A stretch of DNA of 64,000 nt from Nocardioides sp. (GCF_014360585.1 NZ_JACIXG010000016.1:1-64000); one strand, 5' to 3'; positions 46,833-55,432 are shown, counted from the stretch's first letter. Numbers and translations: made by a program. The notes: generated by a model not told the origin, from the letters alone.

Positions 46833-48020
46833 TCAGAAGCCTGAGGGCGGCTCGGGCAGGTCGGGGACGCCTAGTTTGGCCAACAGGGCGATGGCGTCGT
46901 CGGCCGAGACCCGCGACGCCTGGGAGTGGAGCAGGTCGTCCACGGCGAGATCGACCTCGGCGGTGAGGCACACGAGCACGTCCTCACCCTCGGCATCAGC
47001 GGGCCCCTGGAAGGCGACGACGGGCAGGTAGACGAGGTCGAGCGACACGGCCTTCTGCAGGACACGTACGGCACCGAGCACCTCGCCACGCGGGTCGCTG
47101 ACCTCGAGCGCGCGGCCGTCGATCTCCGCGGCCCCCGCGGCCGGCACCGAGACCACGCCGGCGGTCGAGGGGATGTCGTACTGCTCCACCACGGCGATCC
47201 CGCCGGGGTGCACCACGACGGCCTCGATCTCGCGGCCGGCGACCGGGACGTTGAGCACCACCAGCGCCGACTCGAGCTGGCCGAGCGCCTGACGGAGCTT
47301 CTCCTCGCCGAAGGTCTCGGGCGCGCCCAGGTCGAGCAGCCAGCCGCCGGCGGCCGTGGCCACCCATGCGGCGGTCTCCTGCTCCTTCAACGCCACCAGC
47401 TTCTCGGCCTCCTGCCGCAGCCGGTCGCGCTCGAGGGCCGCGTCGTGCGCCCGCCGCCGCTCGTCGTCGAGCTCGGCACGCAGCATCGCGACCTCGCTCT
47501 CGGCCATCTGCTGGAGCTCACGGCGCCGCTCCGCCTCTCGGGCTCGCTCTTCGGCCCGCTGCTTCTCCGCGCGCAGCCGGGCGACCTCGAAGCGGCGCAC
47601 ACCCTCCTCCAGTAGCCCGAGCGTGCGCTCGGAGACCGCGACATCGGCCCCCAACTCCAGCCGGTCCCGCAGCGCGCCCCAGTTGACCTCGGGATGGTCG
47701 GTCACGAGCGTCTCGAGCACCTTCACGAGTACGTCGCTCCCCACCCCCGCACGCGAGGCCAGCGAGGCCAGGTTGAACCGAGCCGGCGCAGGCGCCGGGG
47801 CCGAGGCAGAGGCAGAGGCGGCAGCCGGGGACGGAGTGGGAGCCAGGCTCCACTGACCCGGCGGTCCCTCGACGAAGCCGCCCGAGCCCAGGATGGAGAG
47901 CAGCTCCTCCTCGGTCAGCAGCACCCGCTTGCCCTTCAACGCGGCGCGCAGGACCTGCAGGCTCAACGGAGCCCTCAGGCGCAGGATCTCGGCGACGGCC
48001 GGCATGGATGAGTGGGGCAT
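46833..48020 (-). CDS. Coiled-coil protein with NERD-like domain
   Basis: A roughly 395-residue cytosolic protein of unknown function, starting at MPHSSMPAVAEILRLRAPLSLQVLRAALKG (ATG at 48020; 48005 is an alternative). An N-terminal helical/winged-helix-like region is followed by an Ala/Pro/Ser linker, a helical segment, a long coiled coil (EKQRAEERAREAERRRELQQM... ALERDRLRQEAEKL), and a domain with GEEKLRQALGQLESALVVLNVPVAGREIEAVVVHPGGIAVVEQYD. The last part resembles NERD nuclease-related domains, though the final VEQYD lacks the usual ExK. It is divergent from another coiled-coil gene, 248 bp away. Confidence 0.65.
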   Translation of the reverse strand: MPHSSMPAVAEILRLRAPLSLQVLRAALKGKRVLLTEEELLSILGSGGFVEGPPGQWSLAPTPSPAAASASASAPAPAPARFNLASLASRAGVGSDVLVKVLETLVTDHPEVNWGALRDRLELGADVAVSERTLGLLEEGVRRFEVARLRAEKQRAEERAREAERRRELQQMAESEVAMLRAELDDERRRAHDAALERDRLRQEAEKLVALKEQETAAWVATAAGGWLLDLGAPETFGEEKLRQALGQLESALVVLNVPVAGREIEAVVVHPGGIAVVEQYDIPSTAGVVSVPAAGAAEIDGRALEVSDPRGEVLGAVRVLQKAVSLDLVYLPVVAFQGPADAEGEDVLVCLTAEVDLAVDDLLHSQASRVSADDAIALLAKLGVPDLPEPPSGF

Positions 48021-48267
48021 ATGGCTGGCAAAGGGTTGTTCGAAACGAAGCTCTCGCAGGCGCGGCGATCGTACACCGGACCACCGACAGTTCCCGGCAG
48101 GCCACAGTTCGGCAAACACACCGCTACCCCAGGGGGCAATGACCGAGGTCGTCACGTGTCCCCGCGCCAGAGGTCACCGATGATGCCCCGTTCTCTCTTG
48201 CCCTAGGGGCCGGGTCGTTGCCGTAGATCTGCTTTCCATTCGCTGTAGGTTTGATGAAAGGAGGGGC

Positions 48268-50085
48268 ATGTCTGCGATCAAGCGCGTGACGAACACGTCC
48301 GAGGCCGAGGCGCTCGCGGCGTTGCTCAACGGCGACGCCCGCACGAAGCCGACCGTCGTGGTGACGGTCGCGTCCGGACACACCGACCCCTACGCCGACG
48401 TGGAGAGGATCGCCGCCGAGATCGGCGACCTGGCCGACCTCTACCTGGTGACGACCGGCGGCCACACCTGGGCCTTCTCGAACAAGATGACGCCGGGCAC
48501 CCAGGTCTACGGCGGCGCCGGACGGGTCTACCCGGTCGGCCTCGGCTGGAACATCGACCTGAAGCAGGCGCCGCTGCGGTTCGCGTGGAGCAAGTCCGAG
48601 GGCCGCAAGCTCACCGGGCAGCTCATCGACGACGCTCTCGACATGGCCGCGGCGGCCGGCCTCTTCGACAGTGCCCGCACCGCCTCGACCCGCGAGCGCC
48701 GCGCCGGCACGATCCTCTCGATCATGAGCGAGCGCGCGCTGGTCGACCTAGGCTCCGGCGATCTCGCCTCGATCCCACCCCAGCTCGCCCAGGCCGGGGT
48801 GCCGATCGAGCGCGTTCTCGCGCCCGGGATGCACGTCGACGGCGTCCTGGAGAAGAAGTCGCGCTGGCTCGACATCCGGGAGATCCGCCCCACCGCCGAA
48901 GAGGCGTTGAAGACGTACGCCGCCGGAGAGGTCGTCCCCGCCGAGGTCCGCTCGGTCCTGGCCGGCTCCGCGGACCTTCGCCTGCACCCCGACGTCACCG
49001 TCGAGCTCTTCCGCTCCGACGTGACCGGCGACCCCGACGACGACCTCCAAGCCCTCCTCACCCCGGGTGAGATCGTGCTCGCCCGGGTCGTCGCGACCGG
49101 GCCCAAGTGGCGGCTCTCGCTGCGCGAGGTCGGCGAGCACGACACGGCCCGCGAGGCGCTGGCCCTGTACGCGGGCGGCCCGCCCTGGCTCGACCCGAAT
49201 GCGCCGCCGCCTGCGCCCGCCGAGCACGTCGAGACCGAGCCCGCACCAGCGGCGACGGTCCCGGAGGCCGAGCCTGTCGAGACGGTTCCTGAGACCGCCC
49301 CGGCGTCCCCTCCCAAGCCGGCGACCCCGAGCCCCGCGATGATGCCGCGGCGCAGAGGAGAGCCGGTCCGCGCTGTCCGGCCCTCATCTGCATCCGACCC
49401 GGCGCCCGCGCAGGAGCCCGCTCCGGCGAAGAAGGCAGCGGTGCAGTCGATGTCGCTGCAAGTCACCGCGATCAAGGCCGAGAAGGCCCGCCTCGAGGCC
49501 GAGCTGACCGAGCTCCGCGACCAGGTCTCCGGGCTGCGCAACGAGCGGGTGCAGTTCGCCAAGGACCTGGCGCGCGCCGCGCGTCAGGTCGAGACCCGGG
49601 ACGCGGAGCTGGCCCGGATGCGCTCCCAGCTGCGCCGCGCCAAGCAGCGGAGCGCCCCGCCCGAGGTCACACCGCCCGTCTTCGCCGACCGCGAGCGCGG
49701 CTTCCGTCATCTGGTCGAGGCCTCCTGGGCACGCCGGATCCCGGTCGGCGAGCAGCCCACCCGCCCGCTGCCCGGCTTCGCGATCGGGGAGAGGTTCCTC
49801 GACAGCGTCGACACGCTCGAGGGCATCGCCGTCGACAAGATCGCCGACGTGGTCATGGAGGTGCTCACCGGCCTCGCGGAGCAGTCGACGGGCCGCGAGC
49901 TGCACCAGCTGCGCACCTCTGTCGGGGGCAACTCCGCGCCGCAGTCCCGTGACGACGGCGCGATCTGCTACCGCGTCTCGATGCAGATCCACACCCCCAG
50001 CGCCCGCCGCCTGCACTTCTGGAAGTGCCCCGACGGCACCATCGAGCTCTCCCGGGTCGTCGTCCACGACGACATGGAGCCCTAG
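48268..50085 (+). CDS. Large coiled-coil protein, function unknown
   Basis: A 605-residue cytosolic protein preceded by a strong ribosome site (AAAGGAGGGGCATG). The N-terminal ~300 residues form an unrecognised alpha/beta region (TVVVTVASGHTDPYADVERIAAEIGDLADLYLVTTG, then VYGGAGRVYPVGLGW), with a possible OB-like stretch near PGEIVLARVVATGPKWRLSLREVG. A Pro/Ala/Glu linker follows, then a coiled coil (AIKAEKARLEAELTELRDQVSGLRNERVQFAKDLARAARQ) and a C-terminal domain ending HFWKCPDGTIELSRVVVHDD. I do not recognise the family. It is divergent from the NERD-like gene, which has similar architecture. Confidence 0.65.
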   Translation: MSAIKRVTNTSEAEALAALLNGDARTKPTVVVTVASGHTDPYADVERIAAEIGDLADLYLVTTGGHTWAFSNKMTPGTQVYGGAGRVYPVGLGWNIDLKQAPLRFAWSKSEGRKLTGQLIDDALDMAAAAGLFDSARTASTRERRAGTILSIMSERALVDLGSGDLASIPPQLAQAGVPIERVLAPGMHVDGVLEKKSRWLDIREIRPTAEEALKTYAAGEVVPAEVRSVLAGSADLRLHPDVTVELFRSDVTGDPDDDLQALLTPGEIVLARVVATGPKWRLSLREVGEHDTAREALALYAGGPPWLDPNAPPPAPAEHVETEPAPAATVPEAEPVETVPETAPASPPKPATPSPAMMPRRRGEPVRAVRPSSASDPAPAQEPAPAKKAAVQSMSLQVTAIKAEKARLEAELTELRDQVSGLRNERVQFAKDLARAARQVETRDAELARMRSQLRRAKQRSAPPEVTPPVFADRERGFRHLVEASWARRIPVGEQPTRPLPGFAIGERFLDSVDTLEGIAVDKIADVVMEVLTGLAEQSTGRELHQLRTSVGGNSAPQSRDDGAICYRVSMQIHTPSARRLHFWKCPDGTIELSRVVVHDDMEP

Positions 50086-50098
50086 CTCCGGCCGAGCG

Positions 50099-50635
50099 TC
50101 AGCCCCAGCACCAGGTCAGCAGCCCGACCAGCGGGTCCGGGATCGACTCGATCTCGACGGCCTCGCCGAGGATCGTGCCGTAACGGATCTTGCGTCCTGA
50201 CGCGGTACCGAAGAAGCGGTGCAGCTGGTCGGCGACCTCCTCGCCGCGGTGCTCGGGCTGGTTCTGCAGCGTACGGAACTTGCCGCCCTCACCGTTGGCC
50301 TCGAGGATCTCGACGATCCGCGCTGCGCCGATCGCTCTGATCATCTCGTCCTCGAGGTCGCGTCGGCACGCGAAGAAGCCCTGACCGGAGAGGTCCTCCC
50401 CGATCTGCCGCCCCAGGGCGTTGGTGACGAAGTGCTCCTCGGCCTCGTCGTAGAGTCCGCCGACCCGGTGCCCGGCCGCCGTCGTCTCCCGGATGAACCG
50501 CCCGGCGTTCCCGGCGCCGCCCATCGAGACGAGCTCGATCCCGAGCTCGTCCAGGTACACCCCGTAGCGCGGCGCCAGCGCCGCCACCAGAGCCTTGTCC
50601 GAGTCTCCCTCGACAAGCAGCGTGATCGGTTTCAT
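50099..50635 (-). CDS. Solitary TOPRIM-domain protein (OLD-like)
   Basis: A 178-residue protein starting MKPITLLVEGDSDKALVAALAPRYG. The VEGDSDK motif provides the TOPRIM glutamate, and GGLYDEAEEH probably the second acidic site (D-x-E). The fold is like the nuclease half of OLD-family endonucleases, but no ATPase half is present. It is divergent from the XRE regulator gene, and its promoter shares a large palindrome with that gene. A nuclease or primase-like nucleic-acid role is inferred from the fold only. Confidence 0.8.
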   Translation of the reverse strand: MKPITLLVEGDSDKALVAALAPRYGVYLDELGIELVSMGGAGNAGRFIRETTAAGHRVGGLYDEAEEHFVTNALGRQIGEDLSGQGFFACRRDLEDEMIRAIGAARIVEILEANGEGGKFRTLQNQPEHRGEEVADQLHRFFGTASGRKIRYGTILGEAVEIESIPDPLVGLLTWCWG

Positions 50636-50671
50636 GGCGGACACCCTAGAAGAAAGGTACGCCGCCGCGCC

Positions 50672-50718
50672 TGTTCCATAAATGCAACAGATCGTCCTAG
50701 GGTTGCATATATGGAACA
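50672..50718. promoter_or_regulatory. Large palindromic operator overlapping the XRE start
   Basis: TGTTCCATAAATGCAAC-N13-GTTGCATATATGGAACA: 17-bp arms with one mismatch. The ATG of the XRE gene (50711) lies within the right arm, and the left arm is 37 bp from the TOPRIM start. This is the expected position for an autoregulatory site controlling both divergent units. Confidence 0.8.
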
Positions 50719-51460
50719 CGACGTCGGTCGGCTGATCGCCGAGTGCATCGAGCACTCGGGGCTCAACGCGCGCCAGGTGGCTTCGCGCGCCGGTGTGTCC
50801 GCGTCGACCGTCCATCGGATCCTCAACGGGCAGGTGAGTCCGTCGGTCGCGACGCTCCAGAACATCACCGCCGCAGCCGGCCTCGACCTGACGATGAGCG
50901 CCGCGCCGCTGGCCGCCCCAGCAGCCGCCGCCGCGGCGCGAGCGATCCTCGACGAGGACTATCCGGCCGAGGTGGCTGCCGACATCGACCTGTGGGCCGA
51001 CCGGCTCGACGGCTGGACCGACGGCGACCCGGTCCAGATCGTCGAGGAGGCAGCGGGCGCCTCCGGCGTTCTCCACCGTCCGGGTGCGATCCGGCTCAGC
51101 GGGGAGGCGACCATCGGCCGGCTCGCCTCGGCCGCCGACACCTCAAGCCAGCGATGGGCGCTCTCCGGTGCGGCCGGCCTGGAGCTCCCGTCCTTCGACG
51201 AGGCCGTTCCTCGGATCTCGGTGCTGTGGTGCGAGGACCCGAGCGCGGTCCGTCCCCTTCTCTCCGGCGGAAGTCTCCGGACGGCGTCCGCCCCGCACCG
51301 CGCCACCGTGGTCATCGCCGCCGCCGAACCCGACCTGTTCCTCGGTGCGTTCGAACGTGACCGCGTCACCTACGCAGCTCCGATCCAGATCGCCATCGAC
51401 GCCATCTCGGTCGGCGGCGACGCAGCGGACCGCGCCCGCGAGGAGATCCGGACATGGTGA
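50711..51460 (+). CDS. XRE-family regulator, probable antitoxin of the Fic pair
   Basis: A 249-residue protein with an N-terminal Cro/CI helix-turn-helix (SGLNARQVASRAGVSASTVHRILNGQVSPSVATLQNI). The C-terminal part (TYAAPIQIAIDAISVGGDAADRAREEIRTW) resembles the end of type IV toxin-antitoxin regulators that precede nucleotidyltransferase or Fic genes. It overlaps the Fic gene by 7 bp and starts inside a 47-bp palindrome, both typical of toxin-antitoxin operons. The ATG has no leader for a ribosome site, so the mRNA may be leaderless. Confidence 0.85.
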   Translation: MEHDVGRLIAECIEHSGLNARQVASRAGVSASTVHRILNGQVSPSVATLQNITAAAGLDLTMSAAPLAAPAAAAAARAILDEDYPAEVAADIDLWADRLDGWTDGDPVQIVEEAAGASGVLHRPGAIRLSGEATIGRLASAADTSSQRWALSGAAGLELPSFDEAVPRISVLWCEDPSAVRPLLSGGSLRTASAPHRATVVIAAAEPDLFLGAFERDRVTYAAPIQIAIDAISVGGDAADRAREEIRTW

Positions 51461-52239
51461 CGAAGCAGCCCCGTTGGGCCCCGGACCCCGAGACGTACGC
51501 CGCCCGCAAGTCGGCCTCGAGCGACACCTACCGGGAGGTCCCTGACCGCGAGGCCCAGCTGCGCGAGACCGGCATCTGGTGGACCGAGGTCGACAGCGCC
51601 CGGATCCGCCAGAGCGACACCGACCACGCCTGGCGTCGGTTCCGCGCGAGCCTGCCCGAGCTGATCTGGAACGCCGCGAAGCTCGAGGGCAGCAGCTTCA
51701 CCCTGCCTGAGGTGCGCTCCCTCCTCGACGGGGTCTCCGTCGGTGGCCGCCGGACTGCGGAGGAGCTGCAGGTGCTGGCGCTCCGCGAGGCGTACGGTGC
51801 TCTCCGCGACCTGGTCGGCTACGGCACCTTCGGAGTCGACAAATCGACGTCCGACCGGCTCAACCGCCTGGTCGCCCGCCACGAGACGCCCGACGCCGGG
51901 AGGTTCCGCGGCGAGGGCACCCTGCGTCGGAATGGCAGCGAGCTTCTCCGAACCCGATTCGCGATGCTGCGGCAGCACCTTGCCGAGACCGACGACCCGT
52001 GGCTCCAGGCACTGATCTACTTCTGCTCCGCCGCCCGGACCCCGTTCTACGCCGGCGGCAACAAGCGCACCGCCCTTCTGATGATGAACGGCATCCTGAT
52101 CTCGAACGGCTTCGACGCAGTCACGGTCCCCCACACCCGTCGCCTCGAGCTCGACCACGCCCTTGACACCCTCTTCACCACCGACGACGCCACCGAGTTG
52201 ATGGCCCTCCTCGTCGACTGCGCCACCTCCGGGGGCTGA
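51454..52239 (+). CDS. Fic-family protein lacking the catalytic histidine
   Basis: A 261-residue Fic-fold protein. Canonical Fic enzymes (AMPylators) have HxFx(D/E)GNxR; here the loop reads ARTPFYAGGNKRTALLMMNG, with Thr in place of His and an extra residue, while GNKR is kept. A possible N-terminal inhibitory helix is WNAAKLEGSSFTLPEV, with the Glu-Gly pair in place. The downstream GFDAVTVPHTRRLELDHALDTLF matches a Fic subgroup. Activity may therefore be altered or absent. It overlaps the upstream XRE gene and converges on a kinase gene with 3 bp between stops. Confidence 0.88.
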   Translation: MVTKQPRWAPDPETYAARKSASSDTYREVPDREAQLRETGIWWTEVDSARIRQSDTDHAWRRFRASLPELIWNAAKLEGSSFTLPEVRSLLDGVSVGGRRTAEELQVLALREAYGALRDLVGYGTFGVDKSTSDRLNRLVARHETPDAGRFRGEGTLRRNGSELLRTRFAMLRQHLAETDDPWLQALIYFCSAARTPFYAGGNKRTALLMMNGILISNGFDAVTVPHTRRLELDHALDTLFTTDDATELMALLVDCATSGG

Positions 52240-52242
52240 CAC

Positions 52243-52860
52243 TCACAGCACGAGATCAGCCCGATCCCGCGTCGCCCGCACCAGCGCGGCGTTGCGCAGA
52301 TCGCTGTCGGCGATCTTGGCCTCCGCCTCCTCACGCGACCTCCCGCCTGCCAGGAACCGCTCGAGCAACCTGGGCACGAGGACGTCGTCCGGGACATCGA
52401 CGAACCACACCTCGTCCAGCAGGCTGCGTACGTCCTTCCACGGCCCCTCGTCCAGGAGCAGATAGTTGCCCTCGGTGATCACGATCGGCTCGTCCTCGAT
52501 CACGACGCCACCAGGCACTGGCTCGTCCGTGACCCGGCTGAACGTGGGCCACTCGACCCGCCCCTGCCCCTCCCGCACCTGGCGCAGCGCCGCCACATAG
52601 CCCTCGGCGTCGAAGGTGTCCGGCTCCCCCTTGCGGGCGCGTGCCCCCATCGCGTCCAGCTCTGCGTTGCTCCGGTGGAAGCCGTCCATCGGCGCGACCA
52701 CCGCGACCGGCCCGGCTTCGTTGAGTACGTCCGCAAGGCGCGCCGCGGCCGTCGACTTCCCCGCCCCCGGCGGACCGACGATGCCGAGCAGGAACCTGTC
52801 GCCCGCCTTCGCACTGATCCGCTCCGCGAGCTGGACGACCTTGCTTTCACTGAGGGTCAA
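52243..52860 (-). CDS. Nucleoside/nucleotide kinase-family protein
   Basis: A P-loop kinase of the uridine kinase / pantothenate kinase-like family that phosphorylates small metabolites. GIVGPPGAGKSTAAARL is Walker A, PMDGFHRSNAEL the substrate-side Asp motif and VITEGNYLLLDEGPW a family signature. I choose the TTG at 52860, placed 5 nt after a perfect GGAGG, giving 205 residues. The ATG at 52899 would put the first codons inside a 61-nt palindrome. The substrate is not defined. Confidence 0.85.
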   Translation of the reverse strand: MTLSESKVVQLAERISAKAGDRFLLGIVGPPGAGKSTAAARLADVLNEAGPVAVVAPMDGFHRSNAELDAMGARARKGEPDTFDAEGYVAALRQVREGQGRVEWPTFSRVTDEPVPGGVVIEDEPIVITEGNYLLLDEGPWKDVRSLLDEVWFVDVPDDVLVPRLLERFLAGGRSREEAEAKIADSDLRNAALVRATRDRADLVL

Positions 52861-52878
52861 GGCAACCTCCACGACGCA

Positions 52879-52939
52879 GCTTTTACTAGACGATGACACA
52901 TTGTGAACGGTTCACAAGGTGTCATCCTCTAGTAAAAGC
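52879..52939. repeat. 61-nt near-perfect palindrome
   Basis: GCTTTTACTAGACGATGACACATTGTGAAC and its complement (28 of 30 positions pair) flank a single G; the centre is TTGTGAAC-G-GTTCACAA. It lies just upstream of the kinase ribosome site and 65 bp past the arabinofuranosidase stop. It could be an operator, attenuator or terminator; there is no U-tract. Confidence 0.92.
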
Positions 52940-53003
52940 ACGGCAGGGACCCGCCACCGCGGCAGGCCCCTGCCCAATGCCTTGCCGAGCTACACCCGAC
53001 CCA

Positions 53004-54539
53004 TTACGACACCTCGACCACGAGCTCGACGACCGCCCACGACAACGGCGGTAGGTTCATCCGCACCGAGCCGTCCACGACACCGACGTCGCGAAGGGGC
53101 ACGAGCCCCACCTGGTCAGGCGCGGACTCCACGTTGGACGTGTGCCGGTCGCCACCCTCGGGAACGGTGAGCACCTCGGCGCGAGCGACGCGCGCCACCC
53201 CGAGACCGCGCAGGTCGACGCTCACCTCGGAGGCCTCGTCGAGACCACGGTTGGCGACGAAGAGCGCCACCCGACCATCCGCCTCCGACCAGGTCGCGGC
53301 AGCGTCGATGACGTCGACGTCGCCGAACTTCTCGGTGGCGATCTGGTCAGCCGAGACCGCCAGCCGGAGAATCCGCCCGCGCGCCAACGAAGCCATCCGG
53401 GCGAACGGCCAGAAGATGGTCTGCCGCCAGGCGGGCCCGCCCTCCTCCGAGCGGATCGGCGCGATCACGTTGACCAGCTGCGCCTGGTTGGCGATCCGGA
53501 CCCGGTCGCCGTGGCGCAGCAGGCTGTTGAGCAGCGAGCCGACGACGACGGCGTCGGTGACCGAGTACTCGTCCTCGATCAGCCGCGGGTGCTCGCGCCA
53601 CTCCTTCTTCACCTGATCCGGCTGGTCCTCGGAGTCGAGGCCCTCCATGTACCAGACGTTCCACTCGTCGAAGGAGATGTCGACCTGCTTGGTGTGCTTG
53701 CCGGCCGCCTTGACGGCATCGATCGTCGCCACGACACCGTCGATGAACGCGTCCATCCCGACGGCCTCGGCGAGGAAGGAGGCGGCGTCGCCGGAGCGCT
53801 CCTGGTAGTACTCGTGCATCGAGATGTAGTCGATCTCGTCGTACGCGTGGGTCAGGACGGTGTGCTCCCAGGACCCGAAGGTCTCCATGTAGCGGTTCGA
53901 GGAGCCGACCGCGACCAGCTCGATCGAGTCGTCCACGAGCTTCATCGCCTTGGCCGTCTCCTGGGCGAGCCGGCCGTACTCGTGGGCCGTCTTGTGGCCG
54001 ATCTGCCACGGCCCGTCGAGCTCGTTGCCCAGGCACCACAGCTTGATGTCGAAGGGGTCCTCGGCTCCGTTCTTCCGTCGAAGATCCGACCAGTACGTCC
54101 CGCCGGGATGGTTCGCGTACTCGACCAGCGCTCGCGCCTCCTCGACCCCACGCGTACCGAGGTTGATCGCCTCCATCACCTCGACGTCGGCCTCACGGGC
54201 CCAGCCCATGAACTCGTGGAGCCCGAACGCGTTGGTCTCGATGGTGTGCCAGGCGCCGTCGATGCGGCGGGGCCGGTCCCCCACCGGGCCGATGCCGTCC
54301 TCCCAGCGGTAGCCGGAGACGAAGTTGCCGCCGGGGTAGCGGACGACCGTCGGGCCCAGCTCGCGGACGAGCTCGAGCACGTCGCGCCGGTAGCCTCGCT
54401 CGTCGGCCGTCGGGTGACCGGGTTCGTAGATGCCGGTGTAGACGCATCTGCCCATGTGCTCGACGAACGACCCGAAGAGCCGTCTGGGGACGTCGGCGAT
54501 GGTGAAGTCGCGGTCGATGGTGATACGTGCGCGGGTCAT
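53004..54539 (-). CDS. abfA: GH51 alpha-L-arabinofuranosidase
   Basis: A 511-residue cytosolic glycosidase that releases L-arabinose from arabino-oligosaccharides. GH51 landmarks are RLFGSFVEHMGRCVYTGIYEPGHP, VVRYPGGNFVSGYRWEDGIGP, the acid/base Glu in WCLGNELDGPWQIG and the nucleophile Glu in SFDEWNVWYM. The ATG at 54539 is used; the 772-residue ORF reads through the permease in another frame. No signal peptide, so it acts on imported oligosaccharides, in keeping with the ABC importer genes upstream in the same operon. Confidence 0.97.
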   Translation of the reverse strand: MTRARITIDRDFTIADVPRRLFGSFVEHMGRCVYTGIYEPGHPTADERGYRRDVLELVRELGPTVVRYPGGNFVSGYRWEDGIGPVGDRPRRIDGAWHTIETNAFGLHEFMGWAREADVEVMEAINLGTRGVEEARALVEYANHPGGTYWSDLRRKNGAEDPFDIKLWCLGNELDGPWQIGHKTAHEYGRLAQETAKAMKLVDDSIELVAVGSSNRYMETFGSWEHTVLTHAYDEIDYISMHEYYQERSGDAASFLAEAVGMDAFIDGVVATIDAVKAAGKHTKQVDISFDEWNVWYMEGLDSEDQPDQVKKEWREHPRLIEDEYSVTDAVVVGSLLNSLLRHGDRVRIANQAQLVNVIAPIRSEEGGPAWRQTIFWPFARMASLARGRILRLAVSADQIATEKFGDVDVIDAAATWSEADGRVALFVANRGLDEASEVSVDLRGLGVARVARAEVLTVPEGGDRHTSNVESAPDQVGLVPLRDVGVVDGSVRMNLPPLSWAVVELVVEVS

Positions 54540-54574
54540 GGAGCTCCTTGTTGTGTGACTCGTGCGGTTGTCGG

Positions 54575-55432
54575 CTACCGGCCACCGAAACCGGTGGTGG
54601 CGACGCCCTTGACGATCTGGCGCTGGAAGAAGAGGAACACGACGATCAACGGTGTCGCGGCGAGCACCGCCTGGGCCATCGTCTGGGCGTACTGGATCCC
54701 GTGGGCGTCGATGACGGTCTGCAGCCCGATCGGCAGGGTCATCAGGTTGGTGTCGTTGATGACGAGGAACGGCCACAGGAAGTTGTTCCAGGCACCGATG
54801 AACACGAAGATCGCGACCGCCGCCATGACCGGGCGTGAGAGCGGCAGCACGATCGACCAGAACACTCGCAGCCGGCCGGCGCCGTCGACGCGGGCGGCGT
54901 CCTCGAGCTCGACCGGCACGCCGTCGAAGAACTGCTTGAGGATGAACACCATCGCCGGCGCGACGATCTGCGGAAGCATCAGCCCCCACGGGGTGTCGAC
55001 CATGTTGAAGGCGAGCATCTCGTAGAACAACGGGATGATCAGGACCTGCGGCGGGATGATGATCGCGGCCACGATGACGGCGAACAGCCAACGCCTGCCG
55101 GTGAAGCGCATCCGCGAGAAGGCATACGCCGCCAGTGCCGAGATCGCCACGGTCAGCAGGGTGATCACCAATGAGGTCCACAGGCTGTTGAACGCCCAGA
55201 TCCAGACGTTGCCGTTCGACAGCATGGCGCCGAACGCGTCGGTGGTCGGTCCTTCGCTGCCGATCCAGGACCTGTCGGAGGCCGCGTCTTCCTCGGTCTT
55301 GAACGCGGTCGCGATCGCCCACAGGAACGGCATCAACCAGCCGATCGCCATCAGTGCGAGGACCGCGAACGCGACGACGCGTCCGATCCCGAAGCGCTTC
55401 TGCCCAGGTGATCGAGCTTGTCGAGATCTCAT
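54575..55432 (-). CDS. Carbohydrate ABC transporter permease (MalG type)
   Basis: A 285-residue inner-membrane permease with six hydrophobic segments and the EAA-type loop VPVELEDAARVDGAGRLRVFWSIVLPLSRPV that docks the ATPase. The ATG at 55432 overlaps the MalF-type stop by 4 bp. The N terminus MRSRQARSPGQKR is encoded in part by the TCGAGCTTGTCGAGA repeat core. No ATPase gene is present in the operon, so a shared MsmK/UgpC-type ATPase elsewhere must energise it. Confidence 0.95.
   Translation of the reverse strand: MRSRQARSPGQKRFGIGRVVAFAVLALMAIGWLMPFLWAIATAFKTEEDAASDRSWIGSEGPTTDAFGAMLSNGNVWIWAFNSLWTSLVITLLTVAISALAAYAFSRMRFTGRRWLFAVIVAAIIIPPQVLIIPLFYEMLAFNMVDTPWGLMLPQIVAPAMVFILKQFFDGVPVELEDAARVDGAGRLRVFWSIVLPLSRPVMAAVAIFVFIGAWNNFLWPFLVINDTNLMTLPIGLQTVIDAHGIQYAQTMAQAVLAATPLIVVFLFFQRQIVKGVATTGFGGR

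Noticed and set aside
53004-55322. 772-aa version of the arabinofuranosidase
   Set aside because: The N-terminal part is the permease gene read in a wrong frame; the GH51 domain begins at the ATG at 54539.
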